This document shows, piece by piece, positions 1-6,355 of a stretch of 6,695 nucleotides of DNA; positions within the stretch are counted from its first letter, which is position 1; every line of letters starts with the position of its first letter. A model generated the notes under the pieces. It saw only the letters and a list, made by a program, of their open reading frames with translations. It did no database searches and had not been told where the DNA came from. The translations under genes were made by a program, and so were the position numbers. The stretch is from Methanomicrobiales archaeon. GTDB lineage: Archaea; Halobacteriota; Methanomicrobia; Methanomicrobiales; Methanospirillaceae. Location of the stretch: contig JAAZNH010000191.1 in NCBI GenBank assembly GCA_012798365.1, positions 1 through 6,695 of the forward strand, read 5' to 3'.

Positions 1-1843
1 ATTTGGAGCAGCCGATGAACTGGCTGTTGCCCCGCATGTGCTTGATGGCAAGCGTCCCCCCGCAGACCGGGCATTTGCCAAGGTTCAGCTCCTCGGCAGT
101 CCGGCCCCGGATATCGTCACCAATCACCTGCTCGTTTGCTTCGAGCTGGTCAAACGCCTTATGGAGCATCTGGCGCGATTCTTTGACAACATCCTCCCGT
201 GTGCGCTGGCTCTGCTTGATGAGCTGCATGTGCGATTCAAGCGCTGCCGTCATGTCCGGCTTGGTCACCGTATCTGCATGGGCTTCAAGCGATTCGGTCA
301 CAACACGGCCGACAAGGGTCGGGCGCAGGGGGTTTCCCTCAACATACTTGCGGGAGACGAGCTTTGCGATAACCTCGTGCCGGGTGCTTTTCGTGCCAAG
401 GCCGAGCTCTTCCATCCTCTGGATCAGCTTGGACTGGGTGTACCGGGAGGGAGGCATCGTCTCTTTCTCGTCCAGCGTGACTTTCTTTATCGGGAGCTTC
501 TCGCCGGTCGTGAACTCCGGCAGCAGGACTTCGCGTGCCTCGGAGAACGGGTACACGGCATGCCACCCGGGTTCCATGAGCTGGCCGCCGGTTGTGGTGT
601 ATTCCTCGCCCCCGGCATCGAACAGGATCTTTAAGGTCTTCCACTCTGCATCGGGCGCGAGCGTGGCAAGGAAGCGCCGGACCACGAGCTCGTAGATGCG
701 GAACGCGTCTTCGCCCAGCTGCTCCTTTGTTGCCCCGCCGGTCGGGTGGATGGGCGGGTGGTCTGTTGAGGATTTCTTGCCCCGGGTCGGGACAGCCCGG
801 CGGTTTTTGAGGATCCAGTCAACGTCTTTTGCAAACGGCGAGTTCCGGATCGTTTTTAAGATCCCGTTCAGGTCAAGGGACTCCGGGTACACGGTGTTGT
901 CGGTTCTCGGGTACGAGATGAAACCGTTCATGTACAGGTCTTCGGCAATCCGCATAGCGTTTGCTGCCGAGAAACCGAGCCGGGCTGCCGCAACGATGTA
1001 GGTCGTTGTGTCAAACGGCGATGGCGCCCGGTCCTGCTTGGTGCCGGTCTTCACATCCGTGACCAGGAGCGGTTCCTTTGACCGGTCCCGCGCCTGTTCT
1101 GCAAGGGCCTTTTCGTGGAACCGGCCATTGGTGTGCCGGGCCTCGATGGCCTCGCCCCGTTTTTCGGTGAGGAGCGAGAGCTGCCAGTATTTCTCCGGGA
1201 CAAACGCTTCGATCTCCTTTTCCCGGTCAACGATCATCGAGAGGGTCGGGCTCTGGACACGGCCGACCGAGAGGATGTTCTGGCCGCCCCTCTTCGCCGC
1301 AAGCGAGATGAACCGGGTGAGCGAAGCGCCCCACATCAGGTCAATGGACTGTCGGGCTTCCCCGGCAGCGGCAAGGGCAAAGTCGAGCTCGGTCGTGTTC
1401 GAGAACGCGTGGTGCAGTTCCTGCGAGGTGATGGCCGAGAAGCGGGCCCGGTCGATCTTTACGGTTTTGTTCGCCTGCCGGACAAGCTCATAGGCCTCCT
1501 TTCCGATCAGTTCTCCTTCCGTATCAAAGTCCGTTGCAATCGTGACACGGTCGGCTTTTTTGGAGAGCTTCTGAAGGAGGGTTACGATCTTCTTCTCGGT
1601 TGGCACCTTGATGGTCTTTGCATCGATGAGGCTTCGCGGGGTGTACTTGTCGCTTCGCCAGTTCTGGTAGCCCGGCTCGAAATCGATCTCGACAACATGG
1701 CCCCGGAGACCCACGGTTGCCGTATCACCATAGGTGTAGGTGGACACGCCCGCATCCTTGTTCTCCGTGACTTTCTTCCCGTCGCCTAAGATCTGGGCAA
1801 TGCGCCGGGCCGAGATGTTCTTTTCCGCAACGATCAGGTGCAC
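1..1843 (-). CDS. topA: DNA topoisomerase I, archaeal type IA (3' end outside window)
   Basis: Type IA topoisomerase: it cuts one DNA strand through a 5'-phosphotyrosine link and relaxes negative supercoils. I translated 614 codons with no stop or frameshift; the gene runs off the left edge. The N-terminus MHLIVAEKN opens a TOPRIM domain, whose acidic motif DFDTEGE lies at residues 105-111 (D105, D107, E109). SVGRVQSPTL follows, then the active-site motif ISYPRTDN with catalytic tyrosine Y311, and HPPIHPT at 362-368. Near the edge CPVCG (C591, C594) and C612 begin a C-terminal zinc finger whose last cysteine is beyond the window. The overall pattern is that of archaeal topoisomerase I rather than topoisomerase III. 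The start is GTG at 1843, chosen because it gives the conserved N-terminus and has a GGGAGG ribosome site 10 nt upstream. It lies 5 nt after the gatB stop, so it is the distal gene of the gat operon. Confidence 0.95.
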   Translation of the reverse strand, partial: MHLIVAEKNISARRIAQILGDGKKVTENKDAGVSTYTYGDTATVGLRGHVVEIDFEPGYQNWRSDKYTPRSLIDAKTIKVPTEKKIVTLLQKLSKKADRVTIATDFDTEGELIGKEAYELVRQANKTVKIDRARFSAITSQELHHAFSNTTELDFALAAAGEARQSIDLMWGASLTRFISLAAKRGGQNILSVGRVQSPTLSMIVDREKEIEAFVPEKYWQLSLLTEKRGEAIEARHTNGRFHEKALAEQARDRSKEPLLVTDVKTGTKQDRAPSPFDTTTYIVAAARLGFSAANAMRIAEDLYMNGFISYPRTDNTVYPESLDLNGILKTIRNSPFAKDVDWILKNRRAVPTRGKKSSTDHPPIHPTGGATKEQLGEDAFRIYELVVRRFLATLAPDAEWKTLKILFDAGGEEYTTTGGQLMEPGWHAVYPFSEAREVLLPEFTTGEKLPIKKVTLDEKETMPPSRYTQSKLIQRMEELGLGTKSTRHEVIAKLVSRKYVEGNPLRPTLVGRVVTESLEAHADTVTKPDMTAALESHMQLIKQSQRTREDVVKESRQMLHKAFDQLEANEQVIGDDIRGRTAEELNLGKCPVCGGTLAIKHMRGNSQFIGCSK

Positions 1844-1848
1844 GGTTC

Positions 1849-3303
1849 TTACGCCTCCCGCTTTTTGAGTGCTTCGATGAGGAGACGGTTCAGTTCGCCG
1901 GGGTCTGCCTTGCCGCGGGTCTTTTTCATGACCTGGCCGACAAGGAAGTTGATGGCTTTTGCCTCCCCGTTCCGGTAATCTTCGAGCGCCTTGGGGTTCT
2001 CGTTGATGGCATCATCAATAGCTTTCGTGATGGCGCCGGTATCCCCAACCGTCTTTGCAAGGTTTAAGCGTTTCACGATCGCATCCGGCGTTTCTGCTGC
2101 TTCTCCCTTCTGCCGCTGGTCAAGCATCACCCGCAGCACTTCGACACCGCTCTTGTCCGTGATGGTCCCGGCTTTAAGAAGGAGAACAAGGCTGGTCATG
2201 GCGGCAGGCTCGACCTTCTCAAGGCTCATGTCGCGGTAGTTCAGTTCACCGATGAGCGTGTCGGCAATCCACGTGGAAGCCAGCGGGGAGAGGCCGGCCT
2301 TATCGGAGGCCACGACTTTTTCAAAGAAGTTGGCCAGTTTCAGCTCGCCGGTCAGGGTGCGGGCATGGTTCAGCGAGCAGCCGTACTCCTTCATGAACCG
2401 TTCGCGGCGTGCATCCGGCAGTTCCGGGAGGACGATGCCGTCCAGCCACGACTTCACGCGAAGGGGCCGGAGGTCCGGCTCGGGGAAATAGCGGTAATCA
2501 TGTTCCTGCTCCTTGCTCCGGCCGGCCTGGGTGACGCCCCGGGCTTCAAGATAGTGCCGGGTCTCGCGCTCGATCTTCTGGCCGCGCCGGATCAGGTTCC
2601 GCTGCCGGGTGACTTCGAACGTGAGTGCCTTTTCAACTCCCTTATAGGAGGTGATGTTCTTGACCTCGACCCGCTCGCTTCCCTTGATCGATATGTTGGC
2701 ATCGACACGCAGGGAACCTTCCTTCTCGGAATCAAAGACACTGAGATATTCTAAGGTGGCACGGAGCTTGTTGAGGAACCTGCGTGCCTCCTTGGGGGAA
2801 CGCATGTCCGGCTCGGAGACGATCTCGATGAGCGGGATGCCGGCACGGTTGTAATCAACGAGTGAATATTTGCCCCGCTCGACATTGCCCATGTGGACGA
2901 GCCGGCCCGGGTCTTCCTCGACATGGATGCGGGTGAGCCGGATCTTCTTCTCGCCGCCTTCATCGGATTCGATCTCTAAGTATCCGCCTTCCGCAAGCGG
3001 CTTGTCGTACTGCGTGATCTGGTAGGCCTTGTCAAGGTCCGGGTAGAAGTAGTTCTTCCGCGAGAACTCCGACTCGTTCAGGATCTCGCAGTTCAGCGCC
3101 TTTGCAACCTTCATCGCGTACTCGATTGCCCGCTTGTTGAGGGCCGGCATTGCCCCGGGGAGCCCGAGACAGATGGGGCAGACATGGGTGTTCGGCCCAT
3201 CGCTCCGGTAATCGGTGGAACAGCCGCAGAAGAGCTTGCTCTTCGTGTCCAGCTGGCAATGGACTTCAAGGCCGACAATAACCTGGCCGTCAGGATCTGC
3301 CAT
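1849..3303 (-). CDS. gatB: Asp-tRNA(Asn)/Glu-tRNA(Gln) amidotransferase subunit B
   Basis: GatB binds the mischarged tRNA, phosphorylates the Asp (or Glu) side chain with ATP and completes it with ammonia channelled from GatA. The 484 residues match the usual full length. The N-terminal cradle domain has GLEVHCQL at 11-18, with E13 and H15 corresponding to metal/active-site residues. A four-cysteine zinc site follows (C26, C28, C42, C45 in FCGC and CPICLG), as in the zinc-bearing members of the family. Then come RKNYFYPDLDKAYQITQYD, HVEEDPGRL and DYNRAGIPLIEIVSEPD, all typical GatB motifs. The C-terminal third is the helical YqeY-like tRNA-contact domain with NFLVGQVMKKTRGKADP near the end. 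The ATG immediately follows the gatA TAA stop with no gap. A strong GGAGGTGA site within gatA lies 5 nt upstream, so translation is probably coupled. In archaea GatCAB is expected to serve tRNA(Asn). Confidence 0.97.
   Translation of the reverse strand: MADPDGQVIVGLEVHCQLDTKSKLFCGCSTDYRSDGPNTHVCPICLGLPGAMPALNKRAIEYAMKVAKALNCEILNESEFSRKNYFYPDLDKAYQITQYDKPLAEGGYLEIESDEGGEKKIRLTRIHVEEDPGRLVHMGNVERGKYSLVDYNRAGIPLIEIVSEPDMRSPKEARRFLNKLRATLEYLSVFDSEKEGSLRVDANISIKGSERVEVKNITSYKGVEKALTFEVTRQRNLIRRGQKIERETRHYLEARGVTQAGRSKEQEHDYRYFPEPDLRPLRVKSWLDGIVLPELPDARRERFMKEYGCSLNHARTLTGELKLANFFEKVVASDKAGLSPLASTWIADTLIGELNYRDMSLEKVEPAAMTSLVLLLKAGTITDKSGVEVLRVMLDQRQKGEAAETPDAIVKRLNLAKTVGDTGAITKAIDDAINENPKALEDYRNGEAKAINFLVGQVMKKTRGKADPGELNRLLIEALKKREA
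1854..1859 (-). promoter_or_regulatory. Ribosome binding site of topA inside the end of gatB
   Basis: GGGAGG on the minus strand lies 10 nt before the GTG start of topA and is made from the last sense codons of gatB (Arg-Glu-Ala). It supports the GTG start, and it suggests that ribosomes finishing gatB help start topA. Confidence 0.7.
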
Positions 3304-4602
3304 TTAGTTCACCTCCTGCTCGTAGGCATACGCAACATCCACGACACGCTCGTCTTCAAACATCCTGCCCATGATCTGGAGGCCGACCGGCATGCCTTCC
3401 GACGTGCCGCAGGGAACTGATATTGAGGGGATGCCGGCAAGGTTTGCCGGTACCGTGAGGATATCGGCAAGGTACATGGAGAGCGGGTCGCTCTTCTCTT
3501 TGAGTTTGAACGCGACGGTGGGCATGGTCGGTCCTGCGATCACGTCCACATCGGCAAAGATCCGGTTGAAGTCCGCCCTGACATTCTCGCGGGCAACCTG
3601 TGCCTTGGAGTAATACCTGCCATAGTACCCGCTCGAAAGCGCGAACGTCCCGAGCATGATCCTGCGCCGGACTTCGGTGCCGAACGCTTCGCTCCTGACT
3701 TCCTGGTAGGCATCGTGCCACGACTTCCTCCAGTCCGGGGCCGGGCCGTACCGCACGCCATCGAACCGGGCAAGGTTGGAACTTGCCTCGCAGGTGCAGG
3801 TGACATAGTACGCGGCAAGGGCATACTCCATGGAGGGGATGCTGCACGGGACGGTGGTTGCGCCCAGCTCTTCGAGCCGGCCGATGGCCTTTCTCACAAC
3901 ATCGGCAACCTGCGGGTTGACACCTTCACCGAAAAATTCCTGGGGAATGCCGATCTTCAGGCCTTTGATCTCTGCGTTGGGGGTGTGGTTGTAGGGCTTG
4001 TCCCGCGAGGTGGAATCGTGGCGGTCATACCCGGCAATGACGCCCATCAGTTTTGAGACATCGGCAACCGTCTTTCCCATGGGGCCGATCTGTTCAAGCG
4101 AGTTGGAGTATGCGATGAGGCCGTACCGGGAAACCCTGCCGTAACTGGGTTTTAATCCGACAATCCCGCAGAATGCAGCCGGGCAGCGGATGGAGCCGCC
4201 GGTGTCGCTGCCGAGCGCCATGGTCACCATGCCGCCGGCAATGGCCGCAGCGCTTCCGCCGCTTGATCCGCCGGGCACCCGCGTGGTGTCGCAGGGATTG
4301 AGCGTGGGGCCAAAGCCTGAGTTCTCGGTGGTCGTGCCCATGCCGAACTCGTCCATGTTGGTCTTGCCGACAATTGCCGCACCTTCTGCTTTCAGAAGAT
4401 CAATAACATGGGCATTGTAGGGGGGAACATAACCCTTGAGGATCTTCGATGCACAGGTGGTCTCGATATCCTTTGTCGAGATATTGTCCTTGATGGCGAC
4501 TGCCACCCCTGCCAGTTTCCCGCTGCCGTGCGGGGCCTTTTTGCAGGTTGTCAGGAATGCGTTGTACTTATCGTTTGGGCTAAAAGAGATCTCGCCGCTC
4601 AC
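3304..4602 (-). CDS. gatA: Asp-tRNA(Asn)/Glu-tRNA(Gln) amidotransferase subunit A
   Basis: GatA is the glutaminase subunit, an amidase-signature enzyme that releases ammonia from glutamine (or asparagine) and passes it through a tunnel to GatB. All three catalytic residues are visible: K38 in VAIKDN, cis-Ser S113 in GGSSGGS, and nucleophile S137 in DTGGSIR. The spacings of 75 and 24 residues equal those I recall for the bacterial K79/S154/S178 triad. At 432 residues it is shorter than the bacterial enzymes (about 485), mainly because roughly 40 residues are missing before the catalytic lysine; short GatA is common in archaea. The start is GTG at 4602. It overlaps the gatC TAG stop by one base (TAGTG), with GAGGGTGAT just upstream as ribosome site. 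The ATG 3 nt further up is followed at once by TAG and cannot be used. The TAA stop abuts the gatB ATG. Confidence 0.97.
   Translation of the reverse strand: MSGEISFSPNDKYNAFLTTCKKAPHGSGKLAGVAVAIKDNISTKDIETTCASKILKGYVPPYNAHVIDLLKAEGAAIVGKTNMDEFGMGTTTENSGFGPTLNPCDTTRVPGGSSGGSAAAIAGGMVTMALGSDTGGSIRCPAAFCGIVGLKPSYGRVSRYGLIAYSNSLEQIGPMGKTVADVSKLMGVIAGYDRHDSTSRDKPYNHTPNAEIKGLKIGIPQEFFGEGVNPQVADVVRKAIGRLEELGATTVPCSIPSMEYALAAYYVTCTCEASSNLARFDGVRYGPAPDWRKSWHDAYQEVRSEAFGTEVRRRIMLGTFALSSGYYGRYYSKAQVARENVRADFNRIFADVDVIAGPTMPTVAFKLKEKSDPLSMYLADILTVPANLAGIPSISVPCGTSEGMPVGLQIMGRMFEDERVVDVAYAYEQEVN
3309..3316 (-). promoter_or_regulatory. Strong ribosome binding site of gatB inside gatA
   Basis: GGAGGTGA on the minus strand, 5 nt before the gatB ATG, is the best Shine-Dalgarno match in the window. 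It fixes the gatB start and lies within the last codons of gatA. Confidence 0.8.
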
Positions 4603-4871
4603 TACATCACCCTCGGCGCCTTGATGAACCCGTCTTCCTTTGCCGGTGCATTTCTCAGTACATCATCATGCGGAAGCGAGGGTTCAACCTCGTCCTCGCG
4701 CAGGATATTGATGAGGTCATGCGCAACCGCCCCTTGTCCCTCAACCCGGTCGAGGATATCGAAGTATTCGAGGATTGCATTGAACTGGTGCGTAAAAGTG
4801 CCCAGCTGGTCAGGGCTGATGCCGACATCGGCAAGCTCTGCAATATGTTGTACATCTTTTTCAGAGACCAT
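4602..4871 (-). CDS. gatC: Asp-tRNA(Asn)/Glu-tRNA(Gln) amidotransferase subunit C
   Basis: GatC is the small subunit that wraps the GatA-GatB interface and stabilises the heterotrimer. It has 89 residues, close to the usual 90-100. The N-terminal helical part carries VQHIAELADVGIS followed by FTHQFNAILEYFDILDRV, the standard GatC layout. The C-terminal half has the EVEPSLPHDDVLRNAPAKEDGFIKAPRV stretch (the R-N-A-P and F-x-x-P-R-V motifs), which lies along GatA and GatB. The ATG start is preceded by GGGTGG with a 3-nt spacer. The gene begins 11 nt before the end of the asparagine-synthetase-like gene upstream, in another frame, and its TAG stop overlaps the GatA GTG start. This is tight translational coupling, consistent with stoichiometric subunit production. 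Confidence 0.95.
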   Translation of the reverse strand: MVSEKDVQHIAELADVGISPDQLGTFTHQFNAILEYFDILDRVEGQGAVAHDLINILREDEVEPSLPHDDVLRNAPAKEDGFIKAPRVM

Positions 4872-5853
4872 GTTCCACCCGTAGTATCTGGTCTATGTAA
4901 TCTTGTATGGACGTTTTATAACCGTTTTTACGGGCAAGCTTCCGGAGGGTTGCCCATACCCCGCTCCCGTATTGCATGGCTTTTTTCTCGTGCCATGCGA
5001 GATCTGGCGGAATGTGGCGTTCTGCGACCTCCCTTAAGGGTACTTTACGACGGTTGCCCTGGACCTTTTTGCCGGCCGGGATTTTTTGTGCAGCGCGCAC
5101 AACCCGGAGGTCAAGGTACGGCATGGAGAGGTACGTATTGTGGAGAGCTGCAATCCCCTGGTCGCGGCGTGCCTGCAGCTCAAGACCGAGGAAATCCTTG
5201 GCAAGTTCCGCTTCGAGGTCCTCGGATTCCCTGTACCGGGCATAGCCCCCGAAGAGTTCATCAGCGCCCTGGCCGGTGATGATGCGGTGGTAGCCGGCCT
5301 CCCCGGCCCAGCGGGTGACAAAGAACTGGGTGAGGGCGATGCCGGTGCTCACCGGGTCCTTGACCGGGATCGTCCGGACAACTGCCGGGAGTGCTTCTTC
5401 TATCTCTTCTTCCCGGATCGTGACATACGTGCAGGACAGGCCGAGTGCATCCGCGGCATGCCTTGCGTGCTGCAGGTCATGGGAATTCTCAAGGCCTACC
5501 GCAACACATTCCCGGCCGGCGAGTTTTGCGACAAGGCTTGAATCCACCCCCCCGGACAGTGCGACCACGCCCTCATCGCTCCGCAGGGAGACGGCTGCGA
5601 TGATCGCGTCTTCCAAAGAAAGGTCCGGGACATCCGGACAAATGCTGCCTTTTGCCGTTCCGTGACAGACAAGCGTCCCTTTCGGCCCGGTCCCTTCCAT
5701 GATACCGAAATGGTCGCGGGCGCTGCAGCCATTCCAGGTGAGGAAAAATTCCCCGCCGAACCGGAGAATGGTCTCCGGCCGGCTGGTGCAGATCGCGTTG
5801 ATCTCATCTGCCGGCAAACGCCGGCCGTCCAGCTCCGCCCATCCTGAAATCAC
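4861..5853 (-). CDS. Asparagine-synthetase-like ATP-pyrophosphatase protein lacking the glutaminase cysteine
   Basis: The 330-residue protein has the C-terminal synthetase domain of asparagine synthetase B, which adenylates aspartate and accepts ammonia. The PP-loop SGGVDSS is at 100-106, TGQGADELFGGY at 193-204, PYLDLR at 245-250 and a KVPLR motif (K270) that in the family contacts pyrophosphate. The N-terminal 85 residues look like the tail of a class II glutaminase domain (FGGEFFLTW, SARDHFGI). The first half of that domain, including the essential N-terminal cysteine, is absent: residue 2 is Ile. It should therefore use free ammonia or ammonia from a partner, or act on a different substrate. 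Q195 stands where, from memory, E. coli AsnB has Glu348. The start is GTG at 5853. No other good in-frame start exists and no close Shine-Dalgarno is seen (a GGGG run lies about 18 nt upstream), so the start is less certain than the fold. It is the first gene of the gatCAB-topA operon. Specific substrate not determined. Confidence 0.88.
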   Translation of the reverse strand: MISGWAELDGRRLPADEINAICTSRPETILRFGGEFFLTWNGCSARDHFGIMEGTGPKGTLVCHGTAKGSICPDVPDLSLEDAIIAAVSLRSDEGVVALSGGVDSSLVAKLAGRECVAVGLENSHDLQHARHAADALGLSCTYVTIREEEIEEALPAVVRTIPVKDPVSTGIALTQFFVTRWAGEAGYHRIITGQGADELFGGYARYRESEDLEAELAKDFLGLELQARRDQGIAALHNTYLSMPYLDLRVVRAAQKIPAGKKVQGNRRKVPLREVAERHIPPDLAWHEKKAMQYGSGVWATLRKLARKNGYKTSIQDYIDQILRVEHGL

Positions 5854-5910
5854 TGGTGTATCGATTGGTATCCCCTTCCCGGATTCGTTTACACTCAGTG
5901 CCCCTGCATG

Positions 5911-5920
5911 GTTAAAAAAA
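5911..5920 (-). promoter_or_regulatory. Possible TATA-like promoter of the asnB-like/gatCAB/topA operon
   Basis: TTTTTTTAAC on the minus strand is the only AT-rich box in the 100 bp upstream of the operon's first GTG, about 58 nt away. A transcript starting some 25 nt downstream would have a leader of about 35 nt. There is no clear BRE, so this is a weak candidate. Confidence 0.3.
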
Positions 5921-5940
5921 CTGTAACACGTGCCACCGGC

Positions 5941-6018
5941 CGGAATTGGCGGCTGTAATTTTCAGATGTAATCTTCGGGTGTAATTTCCGATCGTAATCT
6001 CCGGCCGTAATCACCGCG
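5941..6018. repeat. 13-bp direct tandem repeat array, five clear units plus one degenerate unit
   Basis: Five consecutive 13-bp units run from 5954 to 6018: TGTAATTTTCAGA, TGTAATCTTCGGG, TGTAATTTCCGAT, CGTAATCTCCGGC and CGTAATCACCGCG. The core YGTAATY is exact in all five; the second half drifts. In the same phase, 5941-5953 (CGGAATTGGCGGC) matches unit 4 at 9 of 13 positions and is probably a worn sixth unit. The period is not a multiple of three. The array sits between two divergent genes, about 88-165 bp upstream of the operon start and about 43-107 bp upstream of the TATA box of the plus-strand gene. A row of sites for one DNA-binding protein is a reasonable inference; an inert tandem repeat is the alternative. 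Confidence 0.8.
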
Positions 6019-6020
6019 TG

Positions 6021-6048
6021 GAACGTTCACCCCGCACCGTGCCGGTGC
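6021..6048. promoter_or_regulatory. Palindrome and inverted repeat, possible operators
   Basis: GAACGTTC at 6021-6028 is a perfect 8-bp palindrome just after the repeat array. GCACCG-TGC-CGGTGC at 6034-6048 is a perfect 6-bp inverted repeat ending 12 bp before the CTTAAGTAG promoter box. Their place directly upstream of a promoter suggests regulator sites, but each is short enough to arise by chance. Confidence 0.35.
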
Positions 6049-6053
6049 TGCAG

Positions 6054-6080
6054 GGAAATTCTTAAGTAGATATCCTCCGT
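6054..6080 (+). promoter_or_regulatory. Archaeal BRE/TATA-type promoter of the first small membrane protein gene
   Basis: GGAAATT followed by CTTAAGTAG (6061-6069) resembles a BRE plus TATA-like box, 45 nt before the ATG at 6106. The box and the sequence after it are shared with the promoter of the second paralogue: CTTAAGTAG, two variable bases, then ATCCTCCGT, 18 of 20 identical. Conservation in noncoding sequence between the paralogues is the main support. Confidence 0.65.
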
Positions 6081-6091
6081 TGTGGTTAGGT

Positions 6092-6097
6092 AAGGAG
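6092..6097 (+). promoter_or_regulatory. Ribosome binding site of the first small membrane protein
   Basis: AAGGAG lies 8 nt before the ATG at 6106, at the normal distance, and supports translation of this very short gene. Confidence 0.7.
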
Positions 6098-6105
6098 AAA
6101 CCGGG

Positions 6106-6288
6106 ATGAATGACAGTATTCAGGCAATGCTCGTGGCACTGGTTGCCGTTGTGATGGGGATCATCCTTGACCAGTTCGGGGCACTGTCGGTCTTTTTTGG
6201 CCTTGTCGGCAAGATGCTCATCATGGGTGCCTTCATCATCGGTGTCACCGCCTTCCTCCTCTTCGTCAAGGAATGGATCTTTGAATAA
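6106..6288 (+). CDS. Small hydrophobic membrane protein, family unknown (paralogue 1)
   Basis: I do not recognise this 60-residue protein. It is strongly hydrophobic. A first segment lies at about residues 7-21, and a longer one from about 27 to 54 is interrupted by K36, so it has two or possibly three membrane helices joined by the short turn DQFG. It ends with FVKEWIFE. There is no cleavable signal pattern, cysteine or visible catalytic residue. It is a real gene on three grounds: a close paralogue lies 121 bp downstream with about 30 of 55 residues identical and no gaps; it has a good ribosome site (AAGGAG); and its promoter box is shared with the paralogue. The best-conserved parts are LVALVA, LIMGAF (38-43) and TAFLLFVK (48-55). 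The gene points away from the gat operon and has its own promoter. A small membrane subunit, a membrane-stress peptide or a toxin-like peptide are all possible; none is shown. Confidence 0.8.
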   Translation: MNDSIQAMLVALVAVVMGIILDQFGALSVFFGLVGKMLIMGAFIIGVTAFLLFVKEWIFE

Positions 6289-6293
6289 CACTT

Positions 6294-6349
6294 CACCCGT
6301 GGCTCACGGGTGGCCGGGGCATCGCCCGGCCCACGTTTTCCGGCGAAAA
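6294..6349 (+). terminator. Three consecutive stem-loops after paralogue 1, possible terminator
   Basis: CACCCGTG-GCT-CACGGGTG (6294-6312) is a perfect 8-bp stem. GGCCGGG-GCATCG-CCCGGCC (6312-6331) is a perfect 7-bp stem sharing one base with the first. TTTTC-CGGC-GAAAA (6336-6349) is a 5-bp stem containing the only T run. The first hairpin starts 6 nt after the stop of paralogue 1 and the block ends before the promoter of paralogue 2. A terminator or mRNA 3'-end stabiliser is likely, but T4 is short for archaeal oligo-T termination. Confidence 0.55.
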
Positions 6350-6355
6350 ACAGAT

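Noticed and set aside
3..695. Long plus-strand open frame of 230 codons (and a second of 198 codons, 38-634)
   Set aside because: Antisense to the catalytic and zinc-finger coding part of topA. The composition is rich in Ser/Arg with no domain, as expected for a shadow of high-GC coding sequence.
1115..1789. Plus-strand open frame of 224 codons
   Set aside because: Antisense to the TOPRIM and central part of topA, which has clear family motifs in the other strand.
4861..5853. The AsnB-like gene considered as a pseudogene, because half the glutaminase domain is missing
   Set aside because: The frame is intact, all synthetase motifs are present, and both ends are integrated in the operon, so a functional short form is more likely than decay.
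5954..6018. Tandem repeats considered as a CRISPR array
   Set aside because: Units are 13 bp head to tail with no unique spacers and no cas genes nearby.
5962..6291. Minus-strand open frame of 109 codons with an acidic N-terminus (DEEEEGGDTDDEGTHDE)
   Set aside because: It is the exact complement of the first small membrane gene and its control region. The acidic stretch is the reverse reading of TTC/CTC codons for Phe and Leu, and the plus strand has the paralogue and ribosome-site support.
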